This document shows, piece by piece, positions 39,983 through 49,196 of a DNA stretch of 64,000 bases. Below the pieces are notes generated by a model. It saw only the letters and a list, made by a program, of their open reading frames with translations. It made no database searches and had not been told where the DNA came from. The position numbers were made by a program, and so were the translations under genes. The DNA comes from Akkermansiaceae bacterium UBA2381 (GTDB lineage: Bacteria > Verrucomicrobiota > Verrucomicrobiia > Verrucomicrobiales > DEV007), in contig DDSV01000024.1 in the NCBI GenBank assembly GCA_002344215.1, forward strand, positions 11,474 to 75,473, written 5' to 3'. Numbering within the stretch: position 1 is the first letter of the stretch; each line of letters starts with the position of its first letter.

Positions 39983-42900
39983 TCATCGTGTCATGACAGG
40001 CGAAGGCAGATTGGACTCCCTTGTCACCCATCCCAGCAACTCCTGACGACGCTGCTCGATCGGATAGTCCGCGAAGCTGGCAAAGGGGGTCTTCGGCCTT
40101 GCGTTTTCCGTCCCCTCCCCTGCCGGTTTTTCGTTCGAACCCGGAGCGGCCGCCATCTGCGCGGTCAGCTCATTGATCTGCCCGGTCAACGCGGTCGCGA
40201 GCTGCATCAAGTCGTTGATTTGTTTCTGGTGCTTCTCCCCGGCGATGCGGTAGTCCTCCTGGGTCTTCGTGATGAGCCCCTGCACTTCCTGATATTGATT
40301 TTGCAACTGCAGCAACTGCGTATTCGCCGCCGACATGGGACCCTCTCCCGGCGGTTTCTGCCCTCCGGGGTTGGCCATTTGGGTGCCGAGCTTGTTGTAT
40401 TCTGCGGTCATCGCATTCGCGGACTCAGTCAGCTGGTTGATGGTCTGCAAGTGCTTCGCCTCGTCATCCTGATATTGTTTCTGAAGGGCGGTCAACATGC
40501 CTTGGATCTCCTGATACTGGGTCTGAAGCTGGGTCGCCTGCCGGTTCATCGCGGCCACCTGCTCATTCATTCCCTCGGTCGGTGGATTCGGGTTGGCATT
40601 CATCTGCTGGCCCAACTGGTTGTATTCCCGGGTTAACGTGGCCGCACTCGTATTCATCTGGTTGACCTGCTGCTGGTATTGCCCCTCGGCCTCACGGTAT
40701 TGCCCCTGCGCGGTGGCAATCAGCCCGTCGATTTGCTGCATCTGGGTCTGATAGGGATTTAATTGCTGACTCAATGTGATAATGTTAGCCTCTTTCTGGC
40801 GACGAACCTCGGCACAGTCAGGGCAATCGGGTTGCTTCTCCGCCGATTGAAGGCATACCTCGCAAAAGCCAGGGAGCGCATTCCATTGATTGAGAGCGGC
40901 CTGGATCTCCTGCATCTGCATCTGGAGTTGCTGCTTCTGCGCCGAGTAGCCATTGATGGTCTCTTCCACCCCGGCGCGGTAGGTCGTAAACTGCTGGTTC
41001 AAGGCCTGCTGCGCGGTCGTGATGTTGTTCATCTCGGTCTGGATCTCCTGCATCCTTTGACCTGACTGCGCCGCCATGCGGGTCTTTTCCGCTGCCGCCG
41101 CCTGCGCCGCTCCGTCATTCATCGCCGTCTGAATCTGTTGCAACTGCGTCTGGATCTCCTGCAACTGGGCGGTATAGCCGTTGGCCGCCGCCTCAACCTG
41201 ATTCCGGTAGGTCAGAAACTGCTGATTCTGCCGTTCCTGCTGCTCGGCGTTGGCCTTCAGCCCTCCTTCGAGTTCCTGCATCTTTCTTCCGGCGACGGCA
41301 TCCATCTCCTGGCTTTCCTTCTGGACCATGGCCTGGAGCTGCTGAATCTGTGCTTCCAAATCCTGCAACTGTTTGCCGTACCCGTTGACGTTTGACTCGA
41401 CATTGGTCCGGTAGGTGGTGAACTCCCCTGTCATGGATTCCTGCTGTGCCGTGTTGTTGTTCAACTGGGTCTGCAGGTCCTGAAGTTTTTTCTGCGCTGC
41501 CGCTACCATGGACATTTGTTCGGCCGCGGCCGCCTCTTCCTTCTCTTTTTTCGCTTTGCCCTCGGCCTCGGTCATCTGACTGTAGGCATCGGTGACGCGC
41601 TTGCGCCCCTCGAGATAGGAGGAGAGAAGCGGCTCCTGCAGGGACGATGAAACCTCCTGATCGAGTTGCGCATAACCGGGACGGGTGGCCTCGGTGCCCC
41701 AGGGCCCGTTCAAGACCCCGACCGTCACGCCGAACAGGTAAGCGGTCTGGTGACCTGCCTCGTTCGCCGCACGGTTGCGATATTGTGAGGAGACCAGGCG
41801 CCTTATTTCCGTGGCAGCGGTCTCCGCCTGTTCGTGGTGCATCAAAGTCCAGATGTGACCCTCACTGGCGCGGTCCCACCACATTTCTCCGCTGACTTTG
41901 CCGACCGCCTGGCTGTAAGCGGTGATCGCCATGTTCTTCTCCTTCTCCTTCTCCTTGGCAGCGAGCACGGAAAGTCCGAGAGCGTAGTCGACATTGCTGT
42001 CGGTACTGTCCGCCTTGACTCCATTCTCGTGGAACTGTTGAGAACGCCGGGTCTTCCCCCATCCATCGGTGAGGATCTTCCGGATCCAATCTTCCTTCTC
42101 CGTGTTCCTCGGATTCAGGGAGAGCAGCGCCTCTTCCATCCCGGTGACCACCTGAAGTGAGGCGGTGGATTCCAGATACCCTTCGGCTGCAATCGACACA
42201 AGATAGTTCCCTTCCAGAACGCCTTTGGCGGAAAACTCGCCATTGGCGTTTGTCCGCAGCGGACTCCTCAGGCTCTCGGGCAGCGTCGCTCCCTCGGAAG
42301 CCTGAAACGCGATCAAGGCATTCGGAATTCTTTTGCCGTCCCGATAGGCTTTGTCCTGGCCCGGCGTCAGTTCGACAAGCACGCCGGTGAGATCCATGGG
42401 ACGCATCTCCCCCTCCCTGAAGAGCGAGATGGCAAGCCCGGTGCTTTCCTCGCCCACTTTCAGTTCTCTCGTAAGCGTTTGGTACCCGCTCAGACTGGCC
42501 ATGAGCACGTAGTCGCCCGGTCCATCCTGCAGGATAAAAGGTCCGACTCCCTCCTCGTCGGTCAGGCTTTGCACCGCTTCACTGAGACTCTTCCCACGGG
42601 TCTTGTCGATGAGCCGAAGATTCGCGCCGGGAAGAACTTTTCCGGCGCTGTCGGAAACGGTGATAAGCAACTCGGGCAACTCGATCAATTGGATGGTCAG
42701 GGAACGATTGCTTTCGTTCACCACCACATCACCCGAGTACGGCTTGTAGCCCTCAAGGCCGGCCATTACCGTGTAGGTGCCGAATCCCTCTTCGAGGGTG
42801 CGCGATGCTCCACCCTTCTCGTCCGTGGTCAGCTCGGGCGACCGTTCGAAATCGGCTCCCGGCGCTTTTTTGATGAGCCTGACCTTCGCCCCCGGGATAA

Positions 42901-45325
42901 CCTCACCCTTGTTGCAGGTCACGAGGATCTGCACGACGACCGGATCAGGCATCGGTGGTGGGGTGGCGGCAAAGGAGAAGTCGACTTCCCGCTTCGATTC
43001 TGCGGCAATGGAGACCACATCGGGGTGGACACTGTCTCCGGTCGGCCCGGTCGCAGTGACACGCCAGTTGTCGACGGGAAGCTTTAGCGAGTAGAAGCCT
43101 TCGTCATTGGTCACCGTCTCGAGTTTCACTCCGGCATCGTTCATCGCGATAATGCGGGTGTTCGCGATCGGACGTCTGCCCTTGTCGCTCTTCTGGTTGA
43201 CGCGTCCAAACAGCTCGCCCGGCTTAACCCCGACCGGCGGGACCGGTACTGGCGGGACCGGCATCGGCGGATTGACAATGACCACCGGGGGCTCGATGCG
43301 AACCCGGCTCAGGGCCAGATCGAACACGACCGAGAGGGACTGACCGAGAGTTTTCGTTTCGGTCGAGGCGGGAGTGCATCCCGCCGCCTGCCCCTGGGCC
43401 CGATAGCGACCTGCGGGAAGCGGTTGCGACGGTTTCGCCCCGTACCAATCCCACGACCTCGCCCCGGCGGAAACGCCCATCCCCGCGAGTGCCGCGCCTT
43501 CGATCGGCGAGACCACGGCGGGGATTCGCACCCGCCCGTCGTCGGAGACAAACTCGACTACGGGCACCTGCCCCCTTCCTTCGCGGTCCTTTTCCACCGA
43601 GGTCAGAACAAAGACGTCGTTCATCATCGTGGGAGCATCGGGACGATTCCGCTCCTGGAAGTTGAAGTGGGCCGCCTCTTCAGCTCCTGCCTTCAGCGAA
43701 ACCACGGCCGGATGCACACTGGCCTCGAACTCGCTGCTCAGCGCCGAGACCTGCCAATCTGTCGCCGGCAGCTCAAGCCGGTAGGATCCGCTCTGGTCGG
43801 TCATCACCGTTCGGATCGTTCCGCCCGCAGCCGGCCGGAGAGAGATCATGGAACCCGCGAGAGGAACCCTGTTCCTTCCCTCCCCGCGAACGACGGTCCC
43901 GTAAACCACTCCAAGAGAGGGGCGCTCGGGCACTTTCTGGGAAAGAATAAAATCATAAACCTGCACTCCGGTTCCCGCTTCGAGACTGAATCCGCGACCG
44001 GCGTCGTCCGGTGCAAAATTTGGCGCGGTGACCCGGTAGGTCCAATTGCCGGCACCGAGTCCGGTCAGTTCATAGTAGCCGGTATCGTTGCTGGTGGTCT
44101 GAGCCACCACCTTTCCCGATCCGTCCAGAACCGCGACGGTAGCCCCGGGCACCACTCCGAGATATTCTCCCACCTCGCTCTGCCCCGAGACCCGTCCACG
44201 GAGACCTGGAACGACCGGCTCTCCGGGAATTTCCGGCTGAACCGGCCGCACCGGTTTGGTAACATCCGTCATATCCGGCCCGACGGGCTTCCTTTCGGGA
44301 ACGAAGGCGATGTCAAACCAGCAGGTCAGATCAGGTGAGACCTGTTTTTCGGGTGAGATCACCGTAGCAAAACTACTATGATCTCCCTGAACCAGGTATC
44401 TACCCGCCGTGAGTGCTTCGGAGGGTTCCGCCTGATACCAGGAGATCGCTCCGGAGAGGGCATCTTTCGGAAGCCCAGCTGCAGTGAGCTGATCTCCCGA
44501 AACTGAGGTAACTGTTCCGTTCGTGACTTTTCCGTTCTCCCGATTGACAAAACGGATCACGGGAACCACTCCCGCCGTGGCGGACCCGGCCGGAACCGAG
44601 GCAAGGGCGAAGACTTTGCCTCCGAGAGGAGCAATTCCCTGATTTTCAGCGGCAAAGATAAAGTCTGCGGTCGCGGGTGACGTCTCCTGAATCGTGACCA
44701 CCTCGGGATAGACCAGGGTATTCATCCCGAAGGAGGACGCCGAAGTCTTCCACGATCCGGGCGTCAGGTTCAAAGTATAAGCCCCCTTCGCATCGGTGTA
44801 GCCGGTCACCAGACCATGGCCACCGGATTCCAGTTTGGCGGTGACCTGGACCCCCGCCATCGGCGTCCGCTTGCCGTCCTTCTCACCCCACGCGTTGCCG
44901 CTGAGGATCCCCGGGGAAACGATGACGGGTTGATTCGTCGATAGGATAAAATCAAAGACCACCCCCTCCCCACCCTCTGGAATCGCCATTCCGCGACCCG
45001 CTTCATCCGGCGCATACCCATTGGCTGAGACCTTGTAGGTATAGGTTCCCGCCTTCAGTCCGGTGATCTGGTAGAATCCGGTTTCATCCGCCGTCGCGCT
45101 ACCTGCGGCAGAGTTGTCAGACTTGAACAAGTCGACCTTCGCCTTCGGAAGCACTCCCACATAGGTTCCCTTGTCATCCTGTCCTGAAACCCGCCCGCTC
45201 AGGGTGATCCCCGATCCATCCTGGGCAGAGAGCGTCAACGCGAGGCCCTGCCAGAGAACGAGAAACAACAAGCAGGCAAAACCCGGGAGGGTGACTGATC
45301 GCACACGATGGAATTTATTTTTCAT
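39983..45325 (-). CDS. Giant exported protein: carboxypeptidase-regulatory-like repeats and Gln-rich coiled coil
   Basis: The 1780-residue product has a signal peptide (FACLLFLVLWQGLALTLSAQD). Residues about 25-730 hold a duplicated block. Each copy starts with GRVSGQ and includes ETGFYQITGLKAGTYTYKV or DTGYYELTGLGAGNWTYRV, plus a beta-sandwich of CarboxypepD_reg type (TDAKGAYTLNLTPGSWK, TDQSGSYRLELPATDWQ). Further such domains continue to about residue 1080. A helical part (DYALGLSVLAAKEKEKEKNM) leads into a long Gln-rich coiled coil (about 1250-1740; QKKLQDLQTQLNNN and similar). Inside the coil is a four-cysteine patch (CEVC and CPDC). The start MKNKFHRV is preferred over a longer frame beginning MRPVCN. 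No relatives with known function were recognised. Confidence 0.65.
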   Translation of the reverse strand: MKNKFHRVRSVTLPGFACLLFLVLWQGLALTLSAQDGSGITLSGRVSGQDDKGTYVGVLPKAKVDLFKSDNSAAGSATADETGFYQITGLKAGTYTYKVSANGYAPDEAGRGMAIPEGGEGVVFDFILSTNQPVIVSPGILSGNAWGEKDGKRTPMAGVQVTAKLESGGHGLVTGYTDAKGAYTLNLTPGSWKTSASSFGMNTLVYPEVVTIQETSPATADFIFAAENQGIAPLGGKVFALASVPAGSATAGVVPVIRFVNRENGKVTNGTVTSVSGDQLTAAGLPKDALSGAISWYQAEPSEALTAGRYLVQGDHSSFATVISPEKQVSPDLTCWFDIAFVPERKPVGPDMTDVTKPVRPVQPEIPGEPVVPGLRGRVSGQSEVGEYLGVVPGATVAVLDGSGKVVAQTTSNDTGYYELTGLGAGNWTYRVTAPNFAPDDAGRGFSLEAGTGVQVYDFILSQKVPERPSLGVVYGTVVRGEGRNRVPLAGSMISLRPAAGGTIRTVMTDQSGSYRLELPATDWQVSALSSEFEASVHPAVVSLKAGAEEAAHFNFQERNRPDAPTMMNDVFVLTSVEKDREGRGQVPVVEFVSDDGRVRIPAVVSPIEGAALAGMGVSAGARSWDWYGAKPSQPLPAGRYRAQGQAAGCTPASTETKTLGQSLSVVFDLALSRVRIEPPVVIVNPPMPVPPVPVPPVGVKPGELFGRVNQKSDKGRRPIANTRIIAMNDAGVKLETVTNDEGFYSLKLPVDNWRVTATGPTGDSVHPDVVSIAAESKREVDFSFAATPPPMPDPVVVQILVTCNKGEVIPGAKVRLIKKAPGADFERSPELTTDEKGGASRTLEEGFGTYTVMAGLEGYKPYSGDVVVNESNRSLTIQLIELPELLITVSDSAGKVLPGANLRLIDKTRGKSLSEAVQSLTDEEGVGPFILQDGPGDYVLMASLSGYQTLTRELKVGEESTGLAISLFREGEMRPMDLTGVLVELTPGQDKAYRDGKRIPNALIAFQASEGATLPESLRSPLRTNANGEFSAKGVLEGNYLVSIAAEGYLESTASLQVVTGMEEALLSLNPRNTEKEDWIRKILTDGWGKTRRSQQFHENGVKADSTDSNVDYALGLSVLAAKEKEKEKNMAITAYSQAVGKVSGEMWWDRASEGHIWTLMHHEQAETAATEIRRLVSSQYRNRAANEAGHQTAYLFGVTVGVLNGPWGTEATRPGYAQLDQEVSSSLQEPLLSSYLEGRKRVTDAYSQMTEAEGKAKKEKEEAAAAEQMSMVAAAQKKLQDLQTQLNNNTAQQESMTGEFTTYRTNVESNVNGYGKQLQDLEAQIQQLQAMVQKESQEMDAVAGRKMQELEGGLKANAEQQERQNQQFLTYRNQVEAAANGYTAQLQEIQTQLQQIQTAMNDGAAQAAAAEKTRMAAQSGQRMQEIQTEMNNITTAQQALNQQFTTYRAGVEETINGYSAQKQQLQMQMQEIQAALNQWNALPGFCEVCLQSAEKQPDCPDCAEVRRQKEANIITLSQQLNPYQTQMQQIDGLIATAQGQYREAEGQYQQQVNQMNTSAATLTREYNQLGQQMNANPNPPTEGMNEQVAAMNRQATQLQTQYQEIQGMLTALQKQYQDDEAKHLQTINQLTESANAMTAEYNKLGTQMANPGGQKPPGEGPMSAANTQLLQLQNQYQEVQGLITKTQEDYRIAGEKHQKQINDLMQLATALTGQINELTAQMAAAPGSNEKPAGEGTENARPKTPFASFADYPIEQRRQELLGWVTRESNLPSPVMTR

Positions 45326-45388
45326 GGCTGACTTCTGCGTAAACGGACTCGAAATGGGGTTACAAACTGGTCTCACACTCTACCCTTC

Positions 45389-48300
45389 TCAGTAAACATC
45401 CGGAACAATGCGTAATCCGAAGACCCCCAGGGTGTCACTGACCGGGGACGCCGAGGTGTCGGCCATGATCGTGATGGTCACACCGAAGCTCACACCAAAT
45501 GGGTTTCCGTTTTTCTTGGCCGCCTCGTAAGCATCGAAATCCACCTTGGTCATCGATGCCGTGAGATGATTATTTGGGTTCGCAATATCCGATCCCTTGG
45601 GGATGGCCGCCACAAAGGGTGCCACCGGCGCGGGGCGCGGATCAAACGCGGCCGCAGGTCTCGAAACCGGGTAGGACGGGGGAGATGCCAGTCCCTTGTC
45701 CAGCGCCTCGAAACTGATAGGTATGTCGAACTCCTGCATAGGTCCGCCGGGGGTTTGCTTCACCACGATAGGAGCGCTGGTCTCAAGGCGGAACCAGGCA
45801 CACTTCTCCAGCTTTGAATCGGTTGGATCCACAATATGGTCGCCGTTCAAATTGCGAACAATCGAAGGGCCCTGGGCCTTCCCGTTACCGCTCAGTTCGA
45901 CGCGCATCTGGACGTCCGCCGTCCCCGCCCCTCCGGAAGAGCCGGCGAGGAATCCGAGATGCCCGACGACACGCCATCCTCTCGGCGCCCCGTCTTTCCC
46001 AGCTGGCATCGCCGGGTCTCCGGGTAATTTGACGGGCTGGGAAATTTGACCTTCAAACATCAGCACCGCTATACCACCTCCCTTGGTCCGAACCGCAGTA
46101 TTATAGGAAGTGGCCGAAAGATTGGGAATCGAGACCAACTCGTTGGGAGCAAAGCGCAGCCCCCCGACGGAACTCTCCTCGGTAAATCCGATCATGGCCG
46201 CGATATCTGAAACCCCGATTCCAGGCTTCACCACGCCAAGTGCCTTCCACGAGGTGTTCGGTGGTTGTGGCGGGATCATCTGGAAACTGCCATTCAATAC
46301 CGAGAGGGGATCGTCCGTTGGCAAACTCCGAAGCCCGCGGCGCAACTCGTATTCAAGTTCAGACTTCGCCGCGTTGATTGATATACTCGGTAAGAGAGGA
46401 AGGATGGCCCCTTCCCGCGCCGTTCCAACCGTCTTCCCATTGGCATCAAGGGCGGTCACGACGGGTTTCACATAAAGGAGCGGGAGATCCTCTTTTTTCA
46501 CTCCAGGGAGACCCGCTGCAGGCAGGATGATCGCGGGAACGGAAACCGTGCGTGAATTCGCATTCGCCGAAGTCGTCGCGAGCGCTATCGATCCCGCCGG
46601 TGTGGGAGGACTGAGATGAGGGAGCGCCGGCATCAGATCGATGCGGAAGCTGCTGATCGTTCCCAGACCCGCCGCATCTCCAATGACCGTCCAGTCCACC
46701 GTGACTTTTTTCCCGATCTCCACCGTGCCTACGCTGTTGGGAAATCCGGCCACAGCGATGGTCGGCGGAGCAATCGGATTCGCCGGGGTGGGAGTCGCCG
46801 GGGTAGGTTTGATAAAATTCAGGATCGCGGTGGCAAGTTGCGCGATATCTGACGCGGTCAGACCTCTCTGGTTGTTTGACGGGATGGTCGGCTGATTAAA
46901 GACACCTGGATTCAGTCCTCCGGGGCCGAAATTGGTGCGGATCGGAGTGAATCCGCCGGGATTGCTTCGCTGAAGAGTGCCCCGCACCAAGCCGGTCGCG
47001 GGATCAAACTGGCCAGTCGGAATGAAGGTACCCGAGGGCGACCCGGAGAAGGTCGTGCTGGCGGGCTGGGACTGTCCGATGCCCGAGCCAGGGAAACCGG
47101 GATTCTGGCCTGGATTGAATCCGGGATTTCCTCCCGGGTTGAATCCGGGGTTTTGGCCGGGGTTTCCGCCGGGGAACGGACCCGCTCCGGGGGTGGTCGA
47201 TCCCGGAGTCGGTAGCGGGGTAAAGACCGTCCCGGGCGTCAGCCCCGGAGTATTGGGCCTGATCCCTGGAGCTCCCGGAGTATTCGAACCGGGAAGGCCG
47301 GCACCGCCGGGAAACGGGAGGGGCTGGAAGGAGCCAGGAGTTCCGCCCGGCAGCGGGGCCTCGGGAGCCACCGGACCTTTATTGTTGATTAATTCCGGCG
47401 GGGCCACCATGCCGGACAGCCAGAGGTATTTGTCGGTCGCCTTCTCCTGATTCTGGATGATTTGGCCGGCGTGATCATAATGCGCCGGCGGCACGAGCCA
47501 GTAGGCCTCGAGAGCGCGACGATCTTCGACCTTGAGTTCGCTGTCGTAGATGGTCTTCCCGCCCTCCGTGATGACGACACGCTGGAGTTTGGCCCGGTCA
47601 GGAACCTGACCGAAACGTTCCTCGTTCCCGATCACTCCCACCCCGATCTTGTCGAGGTCGTCGGTGGTGATGGGATTGTATTTCAGGTCAGCCAGCGAAA
47701 TAGTGAACTCCTGGGGAGCTTCCCGCGCGACGAGTGGATCCGCCTCGGAGGTAAGGAGAAACTTTTTCGCGCCTGCCTTGATGTATAGGGGATTCCGTGT
47801 TCCGGGTTCCTCCCCGCCGCCTGCGAGCAACTTGATCCCGATCTCACCGACCGGAGAATCCACAGCAACTTTGGAAAGGAGTTTTTTATTCTGCTCCACA
47901 TACCAGGGATAATAGCCCGCACCCTGCCCGGCGAGAAGGTTGAGCGGTCCGGCGATCTCCTCCATTGCCGCCTCTTTCAAGGCAAGGTCGGCCTTGTCCT
48001 TGTCACCGCCGAGCCCGGTCGCCATGAGCGTCTTCAGATCGGCGATTTCTTTCAGGAGCACTTCGCTTTCGGGTTTCAGCGAAGCCAGCTCCTTCCGCAC
48101 CTCGCCGAGAACCGTTCCGGGCCGGGCGTTTACGGAATCGTGTTCCGCAAAGAGTTTTCCGTTCACTTCGATTCGATAGCCCTCAAGTACCCAGTCGCTC
48201 GCTCCGAGGGAGGAAAATCCAATGGCCGTGAGGTCGCCGACGGTCAGGTCTTTCAGCAATTGGGGAGTTGTCCCCAGAAGATCCTGTCCGCTCTCACTCT

Positions 48301-48859
48301 GGGTGGAAAATTCGAAGGTAGCTTCACCGCCCGCGGGAATGCTCGTTTCTCCCGGGTCGAGGGAGGACTTCTGCGGAAACGCGGCAAAGGCGGGCGTGCG
48401 CGCGTCGTTGCCCAGCGGGAAAAGACGAAGAGGAAAACCCGTCCCTAGGTGGACATCGACCCTTTCATTGAGATCCGCGCCGTCGGCACCGGCTTTGAGT
48501 GTGACAACAATGCTGCTGACCGGTTCGGAAGAGGTGATGCTCCCTAACACAAACCCCGCTTTGGGAACCGACCCGCCGGGTCCGTCTGTGCTACCCGGGA
48601 TACCAGAGATGCCGGGGCTAAACTCCTGCAGGAGCGAGGGACCGTAGACCGCTCCAGTGACACCGAGGGCGGCGGCACCGATGGCAATCAGGACGGTCTT
48701 GATCGCAGAAGCACCCGAGGTCGCCGTTGCGGCTGCTTTGCCAGTCGTCGCAGCTCCAGCCGGTGACGATTGCTTGAGTGTCTCAGGCACCGGATTGGTT
48801 CCCGGCTCAGGGTTTGCCTTGGATAGTTCGTTAGAATCCTCAGACGGTGGCTGCTCCAT
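45389..48859 (-). CDS. Large anchored protein with two related beta domains and Pro/Gly-rich repeats
   Basis: Not recognised as a known family. The 1156-residue protein begins MEQPPSEDSNELSKANPEPG, and one membrane span follows near residues 50-72 (AIKTVLIAIGAAALGVTGAVY), so most of it lies outside the cytoplasm. Two related domains follow, near 100-230 (VVTLKAGADGADLNERVDVH) and 330-460 (IGIKLLAGGGEEPGTRNPLY). Both end with a strand like LEGYRIEVNGKLFAEHDS or LQRVVITEGGKTIYDSEL; a PLAT-like or similar beta-sandwich is possible. A region of about 200 residues is rich in Gly, Pro and Asn (FNPGGNPGFNPGQNPGFPG). It then carries a motif LTASDIAQLATAILNFIKP resembling one in the CAP protein. The C-terminal part has VTVDWTVIGD and a beta-rich end. 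Upstream extension to 48913 is unlikely coding. Confidence 0.55.
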   Translation of the reverse strand: MEQPPSEDSNELSKANPEPGTNPVPETLKQSSPAGAATTGKAAATATSGASAIKTVLIAIGAAALGVTGAVYGPSLLQEFSPGISGIPGSTDGPGGSVPKAGFVLGSITSSEPVSSIVVTLKAGADGADLNERVDVHLGTGFPLRLFPLGNDARTPAFAAFPQKSSLDPGETSIPAGGEATFEFSTQSESGQDLLGTTPQLLKDLTVGDLTAIGFSSLGASDWVLEGYRIEVNGKLFAEHDSVNARPGTVLGEVRKELASLKPESEVLLKEIADLKTLMATGLGGDKDKADLALKEAAMEEIAGPLNLLAGQGAGYYPWYVEQNKKLLSKVAVDSPVGEIGIKLLAGGGEEPGTRNPLYIKAGAKKFLLTSEADPLVAREAPQEFTISLADLKYNPITTDDLDKIGVGVIGNEERFGQVPDRAKLQRVVITEGGKTIYDSELKVEDRRALEAYWLVPPAHYDHAGQIIQNQEKATDKYLWLSGMVAPPELINNKGPVAPEAPLPGGTPGSFQPLPFPGGAGLPGSNTPGAPGIRPNTPGLTPGTVFTPLPTPGSTTPGAGPFPGGNPGQNPGFNPGGNPGFNPGQNPGFPGSGIGQSQPASTTFSGSPSGTFIPTGQFDPATGLVRGTLQRSNPGGFTPIRTNFGPGGLNPGVFNQPTIPSNNQRGLTASDIAQLATAILNFIKPTPATPTPANPIAPPTIAVAGFPNSVGTVEIGKKVTVDWTVIGDAAGLGTISSFRIDLMPALPHLSPPTPAGSIALATTSANANSRTVSVPAIILPAAGLPGVKKEDLPLLYVKPVVTALDANGKTVGTAREGAILPLLPSISINAAKSELEYELRRGLRSLPTDDPLSVLNGSFQMIPPQPPNTSWKALGVVKPGIGVSDIAAMIGFTEESSVGGLRFAPNELVSIPNLSATSYNTAVRTKGGGIAVLMFEGQISQPVKLPGDPAMPAGKDGAPRGWRVVGHLGFLAGSSGGAGTADVQMRVELSGNGKAQGPSIVRNLNGDHIVDPTDSKLEKCAWFRLETSAPIVVKQTPGGPMQEFDIPISFEALDKGLASPPSYPVSRPAAAFDPRPAPVAPFVAAIPKGSDIANPNNHLTASMTKVDFDAYEAAKKNGNPFGVSFGVTITIMADTSASPVSDTLGVFGLRIVPDVY

Positions 48860-49196
48860 AATAATGCTTCGTTCAGATATAAATTGAAAAGTCCCTGCCC
48901 GAAGACGGATCAACCGGGAGATTGATTCATCGGGCCGTGGCAGAGGAAAGATGTTTCTAATTTCAAACTCTGGTGATCTTGTTCGGGAATGGTTCGAGGA
49001 TTCCGGAGAAAAGACGCGCAGATCTTATAAACTAAAGTTTTGGGGTAACTGCTACTAAAAAGCTGAAAATCTTGTTACTTTTAGCCAAACTTGGATATTT
49101 GCTTACTTTCCGGCTTATATAACAGAGCTTGCTCCACCAACCACACCGGTTTGGACCACCGCTCAGCAGTGACCTACCCCGGCGAAGAATGACTCA
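48860..49196. other. Intergenic stretch, AT-rich, likely promoter of the anchored-protein gene
   Basis: About 340 bases between the protease stop (49197) and the ATG of the gene at 48859. The portion near 49030-49125 is AT-rich (TATATAACAG, TTACTTTTAG). No frame, tRNA or clear terminator was seen. This gap is larger than others in the cluster, so a separate promoter for the downstream genes is likely, although no convincing -35/-10 pair could be fixed. Confidence 0.4.

Noticed and set aside
47090..47180. Repeats in the Pro/Gly-rich region of the anchored protein considered as a separate repeat element
   Set aside because: They are imperfect coding repeats (NPGFNPG) explained by the protein composition.
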